A stretch of 19,105 bases of DNA from Candidatus Parcubacteria bacterium. Lineage in GTDB: Bacteria > Patescibacteriota > Minisyncoccia > Phycocordibacterales > UBA12088. Position 1 is the first letter of the stretch. Each line of letters begins with the position of its first letter. The stretch covers positions 1 to 19,105 of the forward strand of contig RFKD01000042.1 in assembly GCA_003694545.1 (NCBI GenBank). The letters are read 5' to 3'. Positions 6,948-14,912 of this stretch are shown here, in pieces. The position numbers and the translations under genes are program-made. The notes beneath the pieces are model-generated. The model ran no database searches and was not told the DNA's origin. It saw only the letters and a list, made by a program, of their open reading frames with translations.

Positions 6948-7973
6948 ATGGCGCGTATCGCATTTTTTGGCACGCTTCGCGATTGGGAGGAAGCCGCTCT
7001 TCGCGAGCGCCTCTTAGGGCACGATGTCTTGGTGTACCCTACCCCTCTGTCGCCTTCTTTTCTTCCTGAAGAAGCGAAAGGCGCCGAGATTCTTTCCGTG
7101 TTTGTTGACGCGCAAGTCTCCGCTGATGTTATTGCTGCTTTTCCCAACTTGAAAGGAATTGTTACTCGATCCACCGGCTACGACCATATCGATTTGGATG
7201 CCGCCGCGGAGCGCGGGGTGGTGGTTGCGAATGTGCCGAGTTATGGCGAGAACACAGTTGCAGAGCACGCGTTTGGCCTTTTGCTCGCGCTTTCTAAGCG
7301 CATTGTTGACGGCTACGATATGCTCCGCGAGCGCGGCGAGTACGACCCCTCGCGGCTTACCGGCTTTGACCTTAAAGGACGCACCTTAGGCGTTGTGGGT
7401 ACCGGGCGCATTGGACAGCACGCCATTCGCATCGGTAACGGCTTTCAAATGCGTGTTGTCGCCTACGACGCGTATGCGCGCAAAGAGTTGGAGCAAGAGT
7501 TGCACTTTACCTACACGCCAACCTTGGAGGACCTTTTGCGGCAGGCGGATGTGCTCACCCTCCATGTTCCCTACCTTCCGGCGACACACCACCTCATCAA
7601 CAAGGACAACATTCGTCTTCTCCCCAAGGGGGCGGTCATCATCAACACATCGCGCGGGCCAGTGGTGGAAACAGAAGCCTTGTTTGCTGCGCTGGTGGAT
7701 GGGCATTTGGCGGGAGCAGGGCTTGATGTCGTGGAAGAAGAAGGTTTTGTAAAAGACGAAATGCATCTTCTGGCGCATGGCTCGGCGGAAGGCCACAACT
7801 TGAAAGTTGTTTTGATGAACCACAAACTCATAGATATGCCAAATGTTATTATGACGCCACACAGCGCTTTCAACACGCGTGAAGCCCTTGAGCGCATCTT
7901 GCGCACTTCGCTTGACGATATTGACGGCATCTTGCGGGGAGAGCCGGTGAATGTGGTGCAACCTTCGCACTGA
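6948..7973 (+). CDS. D-2-hydroxyacid dehydrogenase, D-lactate dehydrogenase-like
   Basis: This 341-residue NAD-dependent dehydrogenase reduces a 2-keto acid to the D-2-hydroxy acid. Seen: a substrate-domain block TRSTGYDHIDL (73-83), the NAD-binding motif GTGRIG (151-156) followed by an Asp at 174 that favours NAD over NADP, and the catalytic triad Arg236 (NTSRGPVV), Glu264 (GLDVVEEE) and His305 (TPHSAFNT). The TRSTGYDHID block and the end TPHSAFNTREALERIL resemble D-lactate dehydrogenases more than phosphoglycerate dehydrogenases. Pyruvate to D-lactate is the best guess; hydroxypyruvate or glyoxylate reduction is an alternative that would feed the glycerate kinase. It is followed 22 bp later by enolase, probably in one transcript. 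No Shine-Dalgarno sequence is seen. Confidence 0.9.
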   Translation: MARIAFFGTLRDWEEAALRERLLGHDVLVYPTPLSPSFLPEEAKGAEILSVFVDAQVSADVIAAFPNLKGIVTRSTGYDHIDLDAAAERGVVVANVPSYGENTVAEHAFGLLLALSKRIVDGYDMLRERGEYDPSRLTGFDLKGRTLGVVGTGRIGQHAIRIGNGFQMRVVAYDAYARKELEQELHFTYTPTLEDLLRQADVLTLHVPYLPATHHLINKDNIRLLPKGAVIINTSRGPVVETEALFAALVDGHLAGAGLDVVEEEGFVKDEMHLLAHGSAEGHNLKVVLMNHKLIDMPNVIMTPHSAFNTREALERILRTSLDDIDGILRGEPVNVVQPSH

Positions 7974-7995
7974 GCAGCACTGAGCCCATTCCTGT

Positions 7996-9180
7996 ATGAC
8001 CACGCCAACCATCAAAGATATTTCCGGCAGGCGCATCATCGATTCGCGTGGATTGTGGACGCTTGAAGTTGAATTGCGCCTTTCTAACGGCTCGCGGGCG
8101 TGGGCGTCCGTCCCGCAGGGAAAATCCGTCGGGAGCTACGAAGCCGTGTGCGTTGATGAGCGCGACGCCCTGCGAGCGCTTGAATCAGTCATTGATCCGG
8201 CCGTGCGGGGGTTTCGCGCCGGCGACCAGCAGGAGTTTGACGAGCGGCTCATCGCGCTTGACGGCACCACGCGCAAGGAACGTCTTGGCGCGAACACGAC
8301 GCTCGCGCTGTCATGGGCATACGCTCGCGCGAGCGCTATCTCGCAAGGGAGGCATTTGTGGGAATACCTCGCGGATCTTGCCGATACCGATCCTGATTTT
8401 CCCCAACTCTACGCCAATTTGATCAACGGGGGCTTGCACGCGCCGAACGATTTGGACATTCAAGAGTATCTCGTCATTCCTCGTGAGCGCGATCCAGAGA
8501 AAGCAACAGACATTGTGCTCAAGATGTATCACGCTCTGCGCGAAGTGCTTGTGGCGCAAAAGGGCGCCTGCGGGGGTTTGGTCGGCGACGAAGGAGGCTT
8601 TGGCCCTGATTTTCGCGACAACCTCGAACCACTCCAGTTTTTCTCGCTCGTCGCGCGGGAGGTGGGAGTGGAGCAGTCTGTGTCGTTTGGGCTGGACATC
8701 GCCGCAAACTCGCTGTTTATGGAAGAAGACGAACTCAACCATCTTATCGACGAGGCGTGCGACACCTATCCCGTTAACTATCTTGAAGATCCCTTTCGAG
8801 AAGACGCTTTTGAAGCGTTCGCGGCATTGACTCAGCGGCGCGGCGGCCAGGCGCGCATCGCGGGGGACGACCTCACGACAACAAACTTGGAACGGATGAA
8901 GCGGGCGCACAAAGAGCGATCGATCAACACGATGATCGTCAAACCAAACCAGATTGGAACCGTGACGGAAACGCTCGAAGCAATCGAGCACGCGCGCGCG
9001 TATGGCTGGCAAGTTATCGTCTCCCATCGCTCAGGAGAGACGACAGATGACGCGATTGCGGACTTGGCGTTCGCGGTGGGCGCTGACGGTATCAAACTTG
9101 GAGCCCCCGCGCGCGGAGAGCGCACGGCAAAATACAATCGCCTGCTTCTCTTGGCTCGGCAGTTTCGGAAGAAGGATTAG
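7996..9180 (+). CDS. eno: Enolase (phosphopyruvate hydratase), divergent
   Basis: Enolase interconverts 2-phosphoglycerate and PEP. All catalytic and metal residues are in place: His148 and Glu157 (GGLHAPNDLDIQEY), Glu199 (VGDEGGFGP), metal ligands Asp234 (GLDIAANS), Glu264 (YLEDPF) and Asp291 (AGDDL), Lys316 (IVKPNQIGT), HRSGE (344-348) and Lys367. At 394 residues it is shorter than the usual 415-435. It departs from consensus in otherwise very constant places: SRGNPT is SRGLWT (17-22), the mobile loop VPSGASTG is VPQGKSVG (39-46, keeping the metal-binding Ser44), KVNQIG is KPNQIG, and IKTGSLSRSDR is IKLGAPARGER. Activity as enolase is likely but the loop changes could alter kinetics or specificity. 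It lies in the glycerate kinase and PEP synthase block. The start at 7996 has no Shine-Dalgarno sequence. Confidence 0.93.
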   Translation: MTTPTIKDISGRRIIDSRGLWTLEVELRLSNGSRAWASVPQGKSVGSYEAVCVDERDALRALESVIDPAVRGFRAGDQQEFDERLIALDGTTRKERLGANTTLALSWAYARASAISQGRHLWEYLADLADTDPDFPQLYANLINGGLHAPNDLDIQEYLVIPRERDPEKATDIVLKMYHALREVLVAQKGACGGLVGDEGGFGPDFRDNLEPLQFFSLVAREVGVEQSVSFGLDIAANSLFMEEDELNHLIDEACDTYPVNYLEDPFREDAFEAFAALTQRRGGQARIAGDDLTTTNLERMKRAHKERSINTMIVKPNQIGTVTETLEAIEHARAYGWQVIVSHRSGETTDDAIADLAFAVGADGIKLGAPARGERTAKYNRLLLLARQFRKKD

Positions 9181-9189
9181 CTGAGGCGC

Positions 9190-9807
9190 ATGGAGTGGGT
9201 CGTCATGGCGCTGACTGAATGGGCGCAGGCAGTTTCCCACGAGCCGTTGCGTTCGTTTGTGATATTTCTCCTCCTTCTTGTGGGGGGAGAGACGACACTG
9301 GTTCCCGTGATGGGGCTTTCGGTTGCCGGCTGGGTAGAACCTTGGCGCGTTCTTGTTTTGCTGGGTGCGGCGACCGTGGTTTCTGATGTGTTGTGGTATC
9401 TTCTGGGAGTAGGAGCTGACAGACTACCGCTGAGGCGGATATGGGGCGTGCGGTGGGTGGTGCGGCACTTGGATGACGGCGTGGCGCCAGTGTTGCGGCA
9501 GCATCCGGCAAAAATTGTGTTTCTCTCAAAGTTCGTGTTTGGTGCGCGCTCGAGTGTGCAAATGCTTTGCGGAATGTATCGCGTCCCCATCTCGCGCTAT
9601 TTGCTTGCCTCGCTCGCGGGAGTGATGGCGTGGGGCGCAGGGGTGTGGTTCTTGCTGGCGGTTGCCGCGCGGTGGGTGCCGGTGGAAAACGGGGTTCGAT
9701 GGTTTGCCCTTGCTGTCGGGGGCGTGTTTTTGCTTACATTTGCCCTGCATATTCTTGTGCGGCGGGTGTGGTGGCGCGGCGTGCTTGAGGAAAAAGGAGA
9801 CGCTTAA
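9190..9807 (+). CDS. DedA/VTT-family membrane protein
   Basis: This 205-residue integral membrane protein has hydrophobic segments at about 22-48, 53-73, 136-160 and 169-190. It shows the DedA-type order: an early membrane-embedded acid (VGGETTLVPVMG, Glu34), and later the FxxxF-x-G-x-R block FLSKFVFGARSSVQMLCGMY followed by an amphipathic stretch and the G-x3-AW helix. DedA proteins are thought to flip or transport lipids such as undecaprenyl phosphate or phosphatidylethanolamine. The usual RxxPGxR reads KFVFGAR here, so the match is distant. The start at 9190 is 9 bp after the enolase stop; an ATG at 9205 would shorten it by five residues. Its place at the end of a glycolytic operon looks incidental. 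Confidence 0.7.
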   Translation: MEWVVMALTEWAQAVSHEPLRSFVIFLLLLVGGETTLVPVMGLSVAGWVEPWRVLVLLGAATVVSDVLWYLLGVGADRLPLRRIWGVRWVVRHLDDGVAPVLRQHPAKIVFLSKFVFGARSSVQMLCGMYRVPISRYLLASLAGVMAWGAGVWFLLAVAARWVPVENGVRWFALAVGGVFLLTFALHILVRRVWWRGVLEEKGDA

Positions 9808-9840
9808 CTCAAGAAGACCGTGTACCGCGAATGCGCATAA

Positions 9841-9878
9841 CACAAAAGTACATACATGTGGAGATTCTCCACAAAAGT
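9841..9878. repeat. Direct repeats around a short hairpin in the gap before the exporter
   Basis: CACAAAAGT occurs at 9841-9849 and again at 9870-9878. The second copy overlaps a perfect 7-bp inverted repeat, TGTGGAG (9857-9863) and CTCCACA (9867-9873), with a 3-base ATT between. It lies 50-66 bp after the DedA stop and about 130 bp before the adaptor start. It could be an operator or a weak terminator; there is no U-run. Confidence 0.4.
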
Positions 9879-9943
9879 GTCGTACCGTAATCCTGCGGAT
9901 GTTGGAATGACGATTGAGTAAAGTAACTATATTGCTAAGAGAT

Positions 9944-9963
9944 GAGAGATATGCTAGTCTCTC
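9944..9963. promoter_or_regulatory. Inverted repeat enclosing a candidate -10 box upstream of the exporter operon
   Basis: GAGAGA (9944-9949) and TCTCTC (9958-9963) flank TATGCTAG, which contains the -10-like TATGCT at 9950-9955. TATATT at 9928-9933 is another -10 candidate. Neither has a good -35 box. A palindrome around a -10 box would suit repressor control of the exporter. The rest of the 199-bp gap shows nothing else recognisable. Confidence 0.3.
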
Positions 9964-10006
9964 GCGAAGAGGGTGCCTGGGCGCGCTGTTTTTTGTGCGA
10001 CATGTA

Positions 10007-11620
10007 ATGTATATGACTTTGGAAAAAGTGAGTAAAACATTTCGTTCAGTGCTACCGCGAACGCTTGCTGGCGGGCGTGGTTTTCTGCGTTGGAGTTTGC
10101 TTGGTTTGTTGGTAGTTGTTGCCGCGGCGGGCGGTTGGTGGTTAATGGTCAATAAAGGAAACGGCGCGGAAGAGTATGTCGTGCAGAGGGGGCCTCTTAC
10201 GGACACCGTGCGCTTCACCGGCAAGCTCAACACCCGCTCGCGCGCGACGCTTTCGTTTGAACGGGGGGGCGTGGTGAGTTTCGTGGCTCCTGTTGGGCAG
10301 AAGGTCCGCTCAGGAGCCGTTATCGCTCGCCTGCAAGCGCAAGACGCGCAAGCGAGGGTCGCAAACGCTCAAGCCGCTCTTGAGGCGGAAGAAGCAAATT
10401 TGCAAAAACTTCTGCGTGGCGCTCGACCCGAGGAAAAAGAGCGGGCGCGCATTCGGCTCGCCGACGCACAGGAAGCATTGCGCCAAAAACACGCCGCTTT
10501 GATTTCCACCGCGCGCAAGGTGCAAAGCGATATGCGCAGCGCGATCACTCAAAACCTCGACATCATTATGGACGATCCCGCGCGGTCACAGCGTGAGCTG
10601 AAATTCAAGACGACGCGAAGCGCGGCGGCCGATCGCTTGCTTTCCGGCCGGGAGGTGGTGATGGGAACGGTTGAGGCGATGGGCCAGAGTATTGCCGCCT
10701 TGGAAACGGCTCCCTCATCAGTGGAAGTGCTTCGCGGCCACTATGAGGCGTTGAAGCGCGCGGTTGGAGAGGTGCGTTCCCTCTTTTTGCTTGCTTCCGA
10801 CGCGCTTGACGGCGCGATTGAAACCCGAGAAGTAAGCCGCCCCACTTTGGAATCGTTCCGCACAAGTGTTGCTGGAGGTTTGGTTGCCCTTTCTGCCGCG
10901 GAAGTCGCCCTTGACGGGGCGTTTGACGCCGTCGTGGCGGCGCAACAGGCGCGAAATCTCGCGCAAGCTGATTTTACGGTTTTGGAAGCCGGGAGCGATC
11001 CGCAAGACATAGCACTTGCGCAAGCGCGCATTGCTTCCCAGCGTGCGCTTTTAGAGGAGGTGCAAGCGGAATTGGGGCGCTACCGCATTATTGCTCCTTT
11101 TGCGGGAGAAATTGGCTCTGTTTATGTGGGTGTGGGCGATCGAGTCCAACCGTATGAGCCTATTGTGGAACTTCTCTCCTCGGGCAGTCTCCTTGTGGAA
11201 GGGCGCGTCTCAGAACTTGATGTACCATTCCTTTCTGTTGGGCAGGATGTTGAGATTACCTTTGACGCGCTTGGGGAAAAGGAAAAGTTTGTTGGGAAGG
11301 TAACGCAGATCGATCGGGCAGAACAGGAAGTGGATGCCACGCCAACATATGAGGTGAAAATCGCTATTGACGCGAGTGATCCTCGCCTTGCGCCGGGAAT
11401 GACGACAAATGTCATGAGCTCTATCATACGCGCGCAAGACGCCCTTTTGCTTCCGCGGCGCTTTGTGTGGTATTCAAAAGGCGAATCATATGTATATGTG
11501 CAAACCGAAGGGGGGCGGGAAAAAGAGGCGCGCCGCGTTACCCTCGGGCGCGAATCCCGATCGGGTGTTATAGAGGTACTTGCCGGGCTTGAGGAGGGGG
11601 AGGTGGTGGTTTCCCCTTAA
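10007..11620 (+). CDS. Membrane fusion (adaptor) protein, HlyD/MacA family, of an ABC exporter
   Basis: This adaptor subunit is anchored by one N-terminal membrane helix (about residues 28-47 of 537). It has a split lipoyl domain: the first half near VVSFVAPVGQKVRSGAVIARL (89-109) and the second at YRIIAPFAGEIGSVYVGVGDRV (359-380). Between them lie about 250 mostly helical, Ala/Glu/Arg-rich residues, much longer than a plain coiled-coil hairpin. A beta-barrel (about 396-470) and a membrane-proximal domain ending LEEGEVVVSP follow. In MacAB-type systems this protein links the permease to the outer envelope and gates substrate passage. The frame opens at a TTG at 9914, but the first 31 codons look non-coding; ATG at 10007 or 10013 is preferred. 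The permease follows after 3 bp and the ATPase after that. The substrate is unknown. Confidence 0.88.
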   Translation: MYMTLEKVSKTFRSVLPRTLAGGRGFLRWSLLGLLVVVAAAGGWWLMVNKGNGAEEYVVQRGPLTDTVRFTGKLNTRSRATLSFERGGVVSFVAPVGQKVRSGAVIARLQAQDAQARVANAQAALEAEEANLQKLLRGARPEEKERARIRLADAQEALRQKHAALISTARKVQSDMRSAITQNLDIIMDDPARSQRELKFKTTRSAAADRLLSGREVVMGTVEAMGQSIAALETAPSSVEVLRGHYEALKRAVGEVRSLFLLASDALDGAIETREVSRPTLESFRTSVAGGLVALSAAEVALDGAFDAVVAAQQARNLAQADFTVLEAGSDPQDIALAQARIASQRALLEEVQAELGRYRIIAPFAGEIGSVYVGVGDRVQPYEPIVELLSSGSLLVEGRVSELDVPFLSVGQDVEITFDALGEKEKFVGKVTQIDRAEQEVDATPTYEVKIAIDASDPRLAPGMTTNVMSSIIRAQDALLLPRRFVWYSKGESYVYVQTEGGREKEARRVTLGRESRSGVIEVLAGLEEGEVVVSP

Positions 11621-11623
11621 GGT

Positions 11624-12901
11624 ATGGAAGCGGTGCGCAGGTCCGTCTCGCGGCTGTTGGCTAGTGTTCGCGTGGGGCGCTTTCTTGCGTGGCGCTACTT
11701 TACGCGCATAGGGTTCGTGCAAACCGCGCTCACTGTTTTCATTATGTTTCTTACCTTTGCCAACCTTCTGTTGGCTAAGGGCATTCTTGTCGGCATTGTT
11801 GACGGTGTTTTTACCACCTTTCAAGATGTGCTTACGGGAGACCTCTACATTACCCCGAGAACAGACAAAGATTTCATTGATCAATCGGAAGCGGTAGAAG
11901 CAATACTTGCCGCCACTCCTGATGTCGTCGCGTATAGCCCGCGCGTTATTGTGAAGGGGACTATTGAGTCGGGGTATCAGCAGGCGGCTGTCATCGCGAA
12001 CGACATGCCGGATGTTGTCGGGGTTGAAATCGCGGGGATTGATCCTATGGCGGAAGCACAGGTTACTTCACTTTCGTCTCGTATGGTGGAAGGTGCGTTT
12101 TTGACCAACCTTGACCACAACGGTGTTGTGCTCGGCGCGCGCTTATTGAAGCGATATTTCAATATTGATTCCACCCAAGGGACCCTCGAAGAAGTGTATG
12201 TGGGAGATAAAATTCGCCTGCGCGTGGGGAATACCGTTAAAGAAATGACAGTACGCGGGGTGGTGCGTGCAAAAGCGGATCTTGTTGACCGACGCGTGTT
12301 TATTCTAGCGAGCGAAGCGCGCAACCTTTCGGGACGCGTGGACCCAAACTACGACGAGTATGCCGTATTAGTACGAGACGGCGTGCCTCCTGAGGTTGTC
12401 AAAACACGCCTTCTCGCGCAAGGGATAGGGGATTACGCTCGGGTTCGCACCCCGCAAGACACGGTGGGAGATTTTATTGATCAAATTAAAGACACCTTCA
12501 CGATGCTTGCTAACCTTATCGGCAGCATCGCACTTGGCGTAGCCGGTATCACTGTGTTTATTATCATTTTCATTACAGCCGTGACGCGTCAGAAGTTTAT
12601 TGGCATTCTCAAAGCAGTGGGAGTTTCATCAGGGAGCATTGAGCTTTCGCTGGTGCTGTTATCGTTGTTGTATGCCGCCATTGGTATGTTACTTGCGGCT
12701 GGGCTTGTTTTTGGCATCGTCGTTCCGTATGTGACAAGGAATCCGATAGACTTTCCGTTTTCCGAGGGTATCGTAAGTGTGTCGCTTGGGGACACGGTGA
12801 GCCGAGGAGCCCTGTTGATTGGTATCACGCTTATCGCCGCATTGTGGGCGGCGCGCCGCATTGCGCGCAAGCGTCCTTTGGAGGCAATGTTAGGAAGATA
12901 A
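11624..12901 (+). CDS. ABC transporter permease, FtsX/MacB type
   Basis: The 425-residue protein has the four-helix plan of this family. TM1 lies at about 32-55, followed by a large extracytoplasmic MacB-PCD-like domain (about 60-285), then TM2 (294-320), TM3 (340-370) and TM4 (393-412). The segment TRQKFIGILKAVGVSSGSIELS after TM2 is the conserved cytoplasmic coupling region that contacts the ATPase. MacB-type permeases do not carry substrates through the membrane but transmit ATP-driven movement to the periplasmic side, as in MacAB and LolCDE. There is no fused ATPase; that is the next gene, 14 bp downstream. The ATG at 11624 comes 3 bp after the adaptor stop, showing tight translational coupling. 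Confidence 0.9.
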   Translation: MEAVRRSVSRLLASVRVGRFLAWRYFTRIGFVQTALTVFIMFLTFANLLLAKGILVGIVDGVFTTFQDVLTGDLYITPRTDKDFIDQSEAVEAILAATPDVVAYSPRVIVKGTIESGYQQAAVIANDMPDVVGVEIAGIDPMAEAQVTSLSSRMVEGAFLTNLDHNGVVLGARLLKRYFNIDSTQGTLEEVYVGDKIRLRVGNTVKEMTVRGVVRAKADLVDRRVFILASEARNLSGRVDPNYDEYAVLVRDGVPPEVVKTRLLAQGIGDYARVRTPQDTVGDFIDQIKDTFTMLANLIGSIALGVAGITVFIIIFITAVTRQKFIGILKAVGVSSGSIELSLVLLSLLYAAIGMLLAAGLVFGIVVPYVTRNPIDFPFSEGIVSVSLGDTVSRGALLIGITLIAALWAARRIARKRPLEAMLGR

Positions 12902-12915
12902 TGATGTGAGAGATT

Positions 12916-13662
12916 ATGCCACGGACAATTATTTCCACGCACAATGTGCGAAAAGTGTACCAAAAAGGAGCGGCGGCCACTGTCGCGCTTGATGGCGTGT
13001 CTGTGGAAATACAAGAAGGAGAGTATGTAGCAATTATCGGCAAATCTGGAGCGGGAAAATCAACGCTGCTGTACCAGTTGTCGCTCTTGGATGAGCCCAC
13101 AGAAGGGGAGGTTATTTTTCTCGGCAAGCCAACCGCGTCCCTGACGGACACACAGCGCACCCTGCTTCGTCTGGAACATTTAGGCTACATTTTTCAAGAT
13201 TACGCGCTTTTGCCGGAGTTGACAGCGACAGAAAATGTGATGGTGCCGATGCTGATGCGCGGTGTGGAAGAGGAAGACGCCCGCGCGCGCGCTCAAGAAG
13301 CTCTGCGTCGTGTGGAGATGGGGCACCGCCTCAACAACCGCCCCAATGAGCTGTCCGGAGGTGAACAGCAGAGAGTTTCCATCGCGCGCGCTATTGCTGA
13401 TGCGCCTGATATCCTCTTTGCGGACGAACCTACCGCCAACCTTGACACCGTGATGTCGTTTGAAGTGCTTGAACAATTTGACCGTCTCCATCGCGAGGGG
13501 CTCACGATCGTAACGGTCACACACGAGTTGGAATACGCACGCCGAGCCAACCGCGTTATAGAATTGCGCGACGGCAAGATCCTTCGAGACGGCCCGGCAG
13601 AGGAGGTGATACGCGAGCGGGAGGCGGAAATAGCCGAGATGACGAAGGAGTTGTCGCAGTAA
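12916..13662 (+). CDS. ABC transporter ATP-binding protein, MacB/LolD type
   Basis: This is the 248-residue nucleotide-binding subunit for the preceding permease. Seen in order: Walker A GKSGAGKST (42-50), Q-loop Gln94 in YIFQDYALLPELTATENV, signature LSGGEQQR (146-153), Walker B ILFADE (166-171) with catalytic Glu171, D-loop NLD, and switch His203 in TVTHELEYA. The YIFQDYALLPELTATENV segment is typical of the LolD/MacB/FtsE subgroup. After about residue 225 there is a charged tail, EVIREREAEIAEMTKELSQ, likely helical. Start: ATG at 12916 with a weak GAGAG element upstream. With the two genes before it, it forms a complete tripartite export system. tgt begins 15 bp after its stop. Confidence 0.95.
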   Translation: MPRTIISTHNVRKVYQKGAAATVALDGVSVEIQEGEYVAIIGKSGAGKSTLLYQLSLLDEPTEGEVIFLGKPTASLTDTQRTLLRLEHLGYIFQDYALLPELTATENVMVPMLMRGVEEEDARARAQEALRRVEMGHRLNNRPNELSGGEQQRVSIARAIADAPDILFADEPTANLDTVMSFEVLEQFDRLHREGLTIVTVTHELEYARRANRVIELRDGKILRDGPAEEVIREREAEIAEMTKELSQ

Positions 13663-13677
13663 CCCGACGCGCGCTTT

Positions 13678-14889
13678 ATGCCCCCGCGCGAGCCCTTGTT
13701 TTCTGTTGTCGCGCGTGACCCTCAAAGCCGCGCCCGCGCGGGTATGTTGCGCACCGCGCACGGTATCATCGAAACACCCGCGTTGTTTGCCGTTGCGACC
13801 AAGGCGTCAATTAAGGCATTGCCTGTGTGGCTGTGGGAAGCGGCCGGCGTGCAAGCGGTTGTCGTGAATACCTATCACCTCCTTTTGGCGCCTGGGGCGG
13901 ATCGCGTCGCGTCTCTCGGGGGAGTGCACCAGTTTGCGCGAATTCCTACGCCTGTATTTTCTGACTCTGGAGGATTTCAGGCGTTTTCCCTCGGCGTGGC
14001 ATTTGGAAGGAGTGTGAGCAAGGTTGTGCGTTCTCAAGAAGCAGCGGATGGCTCGCGGGCTTCTTCGTCGGCGCAAAATGGCGCGCTTTCCCGCATCACG
14101 AACGACGGTGTGCAATTTCGTTCTCACCGCGACGGCAGCGTGCATCTTCTCACGCCAGAAGCCTCTATTCGGGTCCAGCACCTCTTGGGGTCCGACCTTA
14201 TTGTGGCGCTGGATGAATGCACCGACCCTCTGGCGCCGCGCGAGTATCAAGAGGAAGCGCTCGCGCGCACCCATCGCTGGCTCGCACAAAGCATTGCGGC
14301 ACACCAGCAGTTTGCGCCCGAGACGCGCCGTCGCCTTGGCTGGACTCCAGCGCTGTATGGCGTTGTGCAGGGCGGGAGGTATGAGGAATTGCGCCGAGAG
14401 AGCGCGCGTTTCGTGGGCAAGCAGGAAGTTGACGCCATCGCAATTGGCGGCTCGTTTGACGCGGGGGATATCCAAAGCGCCGTGCATTGGGTGGTGGAAG
14501 AACTACCGGAGAGTAAACCAAGGCATTTACTCGGCATAGGAGAGCCAGAAGACATCCGCGCCGCTGTGCGCGAAGGAGTGGACACTTTTGATTGCGTACA
14601 GCCAACGCGCCTTGCCCGGCACGGCATCGCCTACGGGCCAAATCTTACGAGACTCAATTTGCGCAACGCGCGGTATCGGGAAGACAGCGCGCCGCTTGAT
14701 CCCACTTGCCGCTGTATGACTTGCCGAAGCGGCTTTTCTCGGGCGTATCTCGCGCATCTCGTGCGCGAGCGGGAAATGGCCGCCGCCACCTACCTCACGC
14801 TGCACAACCTGTTTGCCCTGAACCGGCTTTTGCGGGAGGAGCGCCAGCGCATTCTCTCCTTGGGGCGGAGCAATGACTCCGCGGCGTAA
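13678..14889 (+). CDS. tgt: tRNA-guanine transglycosylase
   Basis: Bacterial Tgt swaps guanine-34 in GUN anticodons (Asp, Asn, His, Tyr tRNAs) for preQ1 on the way to queuosine. Seen: SDSGGFQ with Asp96, VVQGG (229-233), AIGGSF (255-260), FDCVQPTR with the nucleophile Asp305, and a zinc site formed by Cys344, Cys346, Cys349 and His376 (CRCMTC...LTLHNL). The length is 403 residues against about 375 in most bacteria. The excess is an insert of roughly 30 residues (about 107-137, rich in Ser, Ala and Arg) between FQAFSLG and the ITNDGVQFRSHRDGS strand. It starts 15 bp after the ATPase gene and is probably transcribed with the exporter. No other queuosine genes are in view, so preQ1 may be salvaged or made elsewhere. 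Confidence 0.95.
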   Translation: MPPREPLFSVVARDPQSRARAGMLRTAHGIIETPALFAVATKASIKALPVWLWEAAGVQAVVVNTYHLLLAPGADRVASLGGVHQFARIPTPVFSDSGGFQAFSLGVAFGRSVSKVVRSQEAADGSRASSSAQNGALSRITNDGVQFRSHRDGSVHLLTPEASIRVQHLLGSDLIVALDECTDPLAPREYQEEALARTHRWLAQSIAAHQQFAPETRRRLGWTPALYGVVQGGRYEELRRESARFVGKQEVDAIAIGGSFDAGDIQSAVHWVVEELPESKPRHLLGIGEPEDIRAAVREGVDTFDCVQPTRLARHGIAYGPNLTRLNLRNARYREDSAPLDPTCRCMTCRSGFSRAYLAHLVREREMAAATYLTLHNLFALNRLLREERQRILSLGRSNDSAA

Positions 14890-14912
14890 TAGTGCGGCAA
14901 GCTGCCGAGGTG

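Noticed and set aside
9914..10006. A 31-residue N-terminal extension of the adaptor from TTG 9914
   Set aside because: It lies in AT-richer sequence with promoter-like elements, adds no adaptor feature, and would place extra residues ahead of a typical short cytoplasmic N-terminus.
14894..14907. A small GC hairpin after the tgt stop as a terminator
   Set aside because: The stem is only about 5 bp with no U-run, and it is immediately followed by the uvrB promoter.
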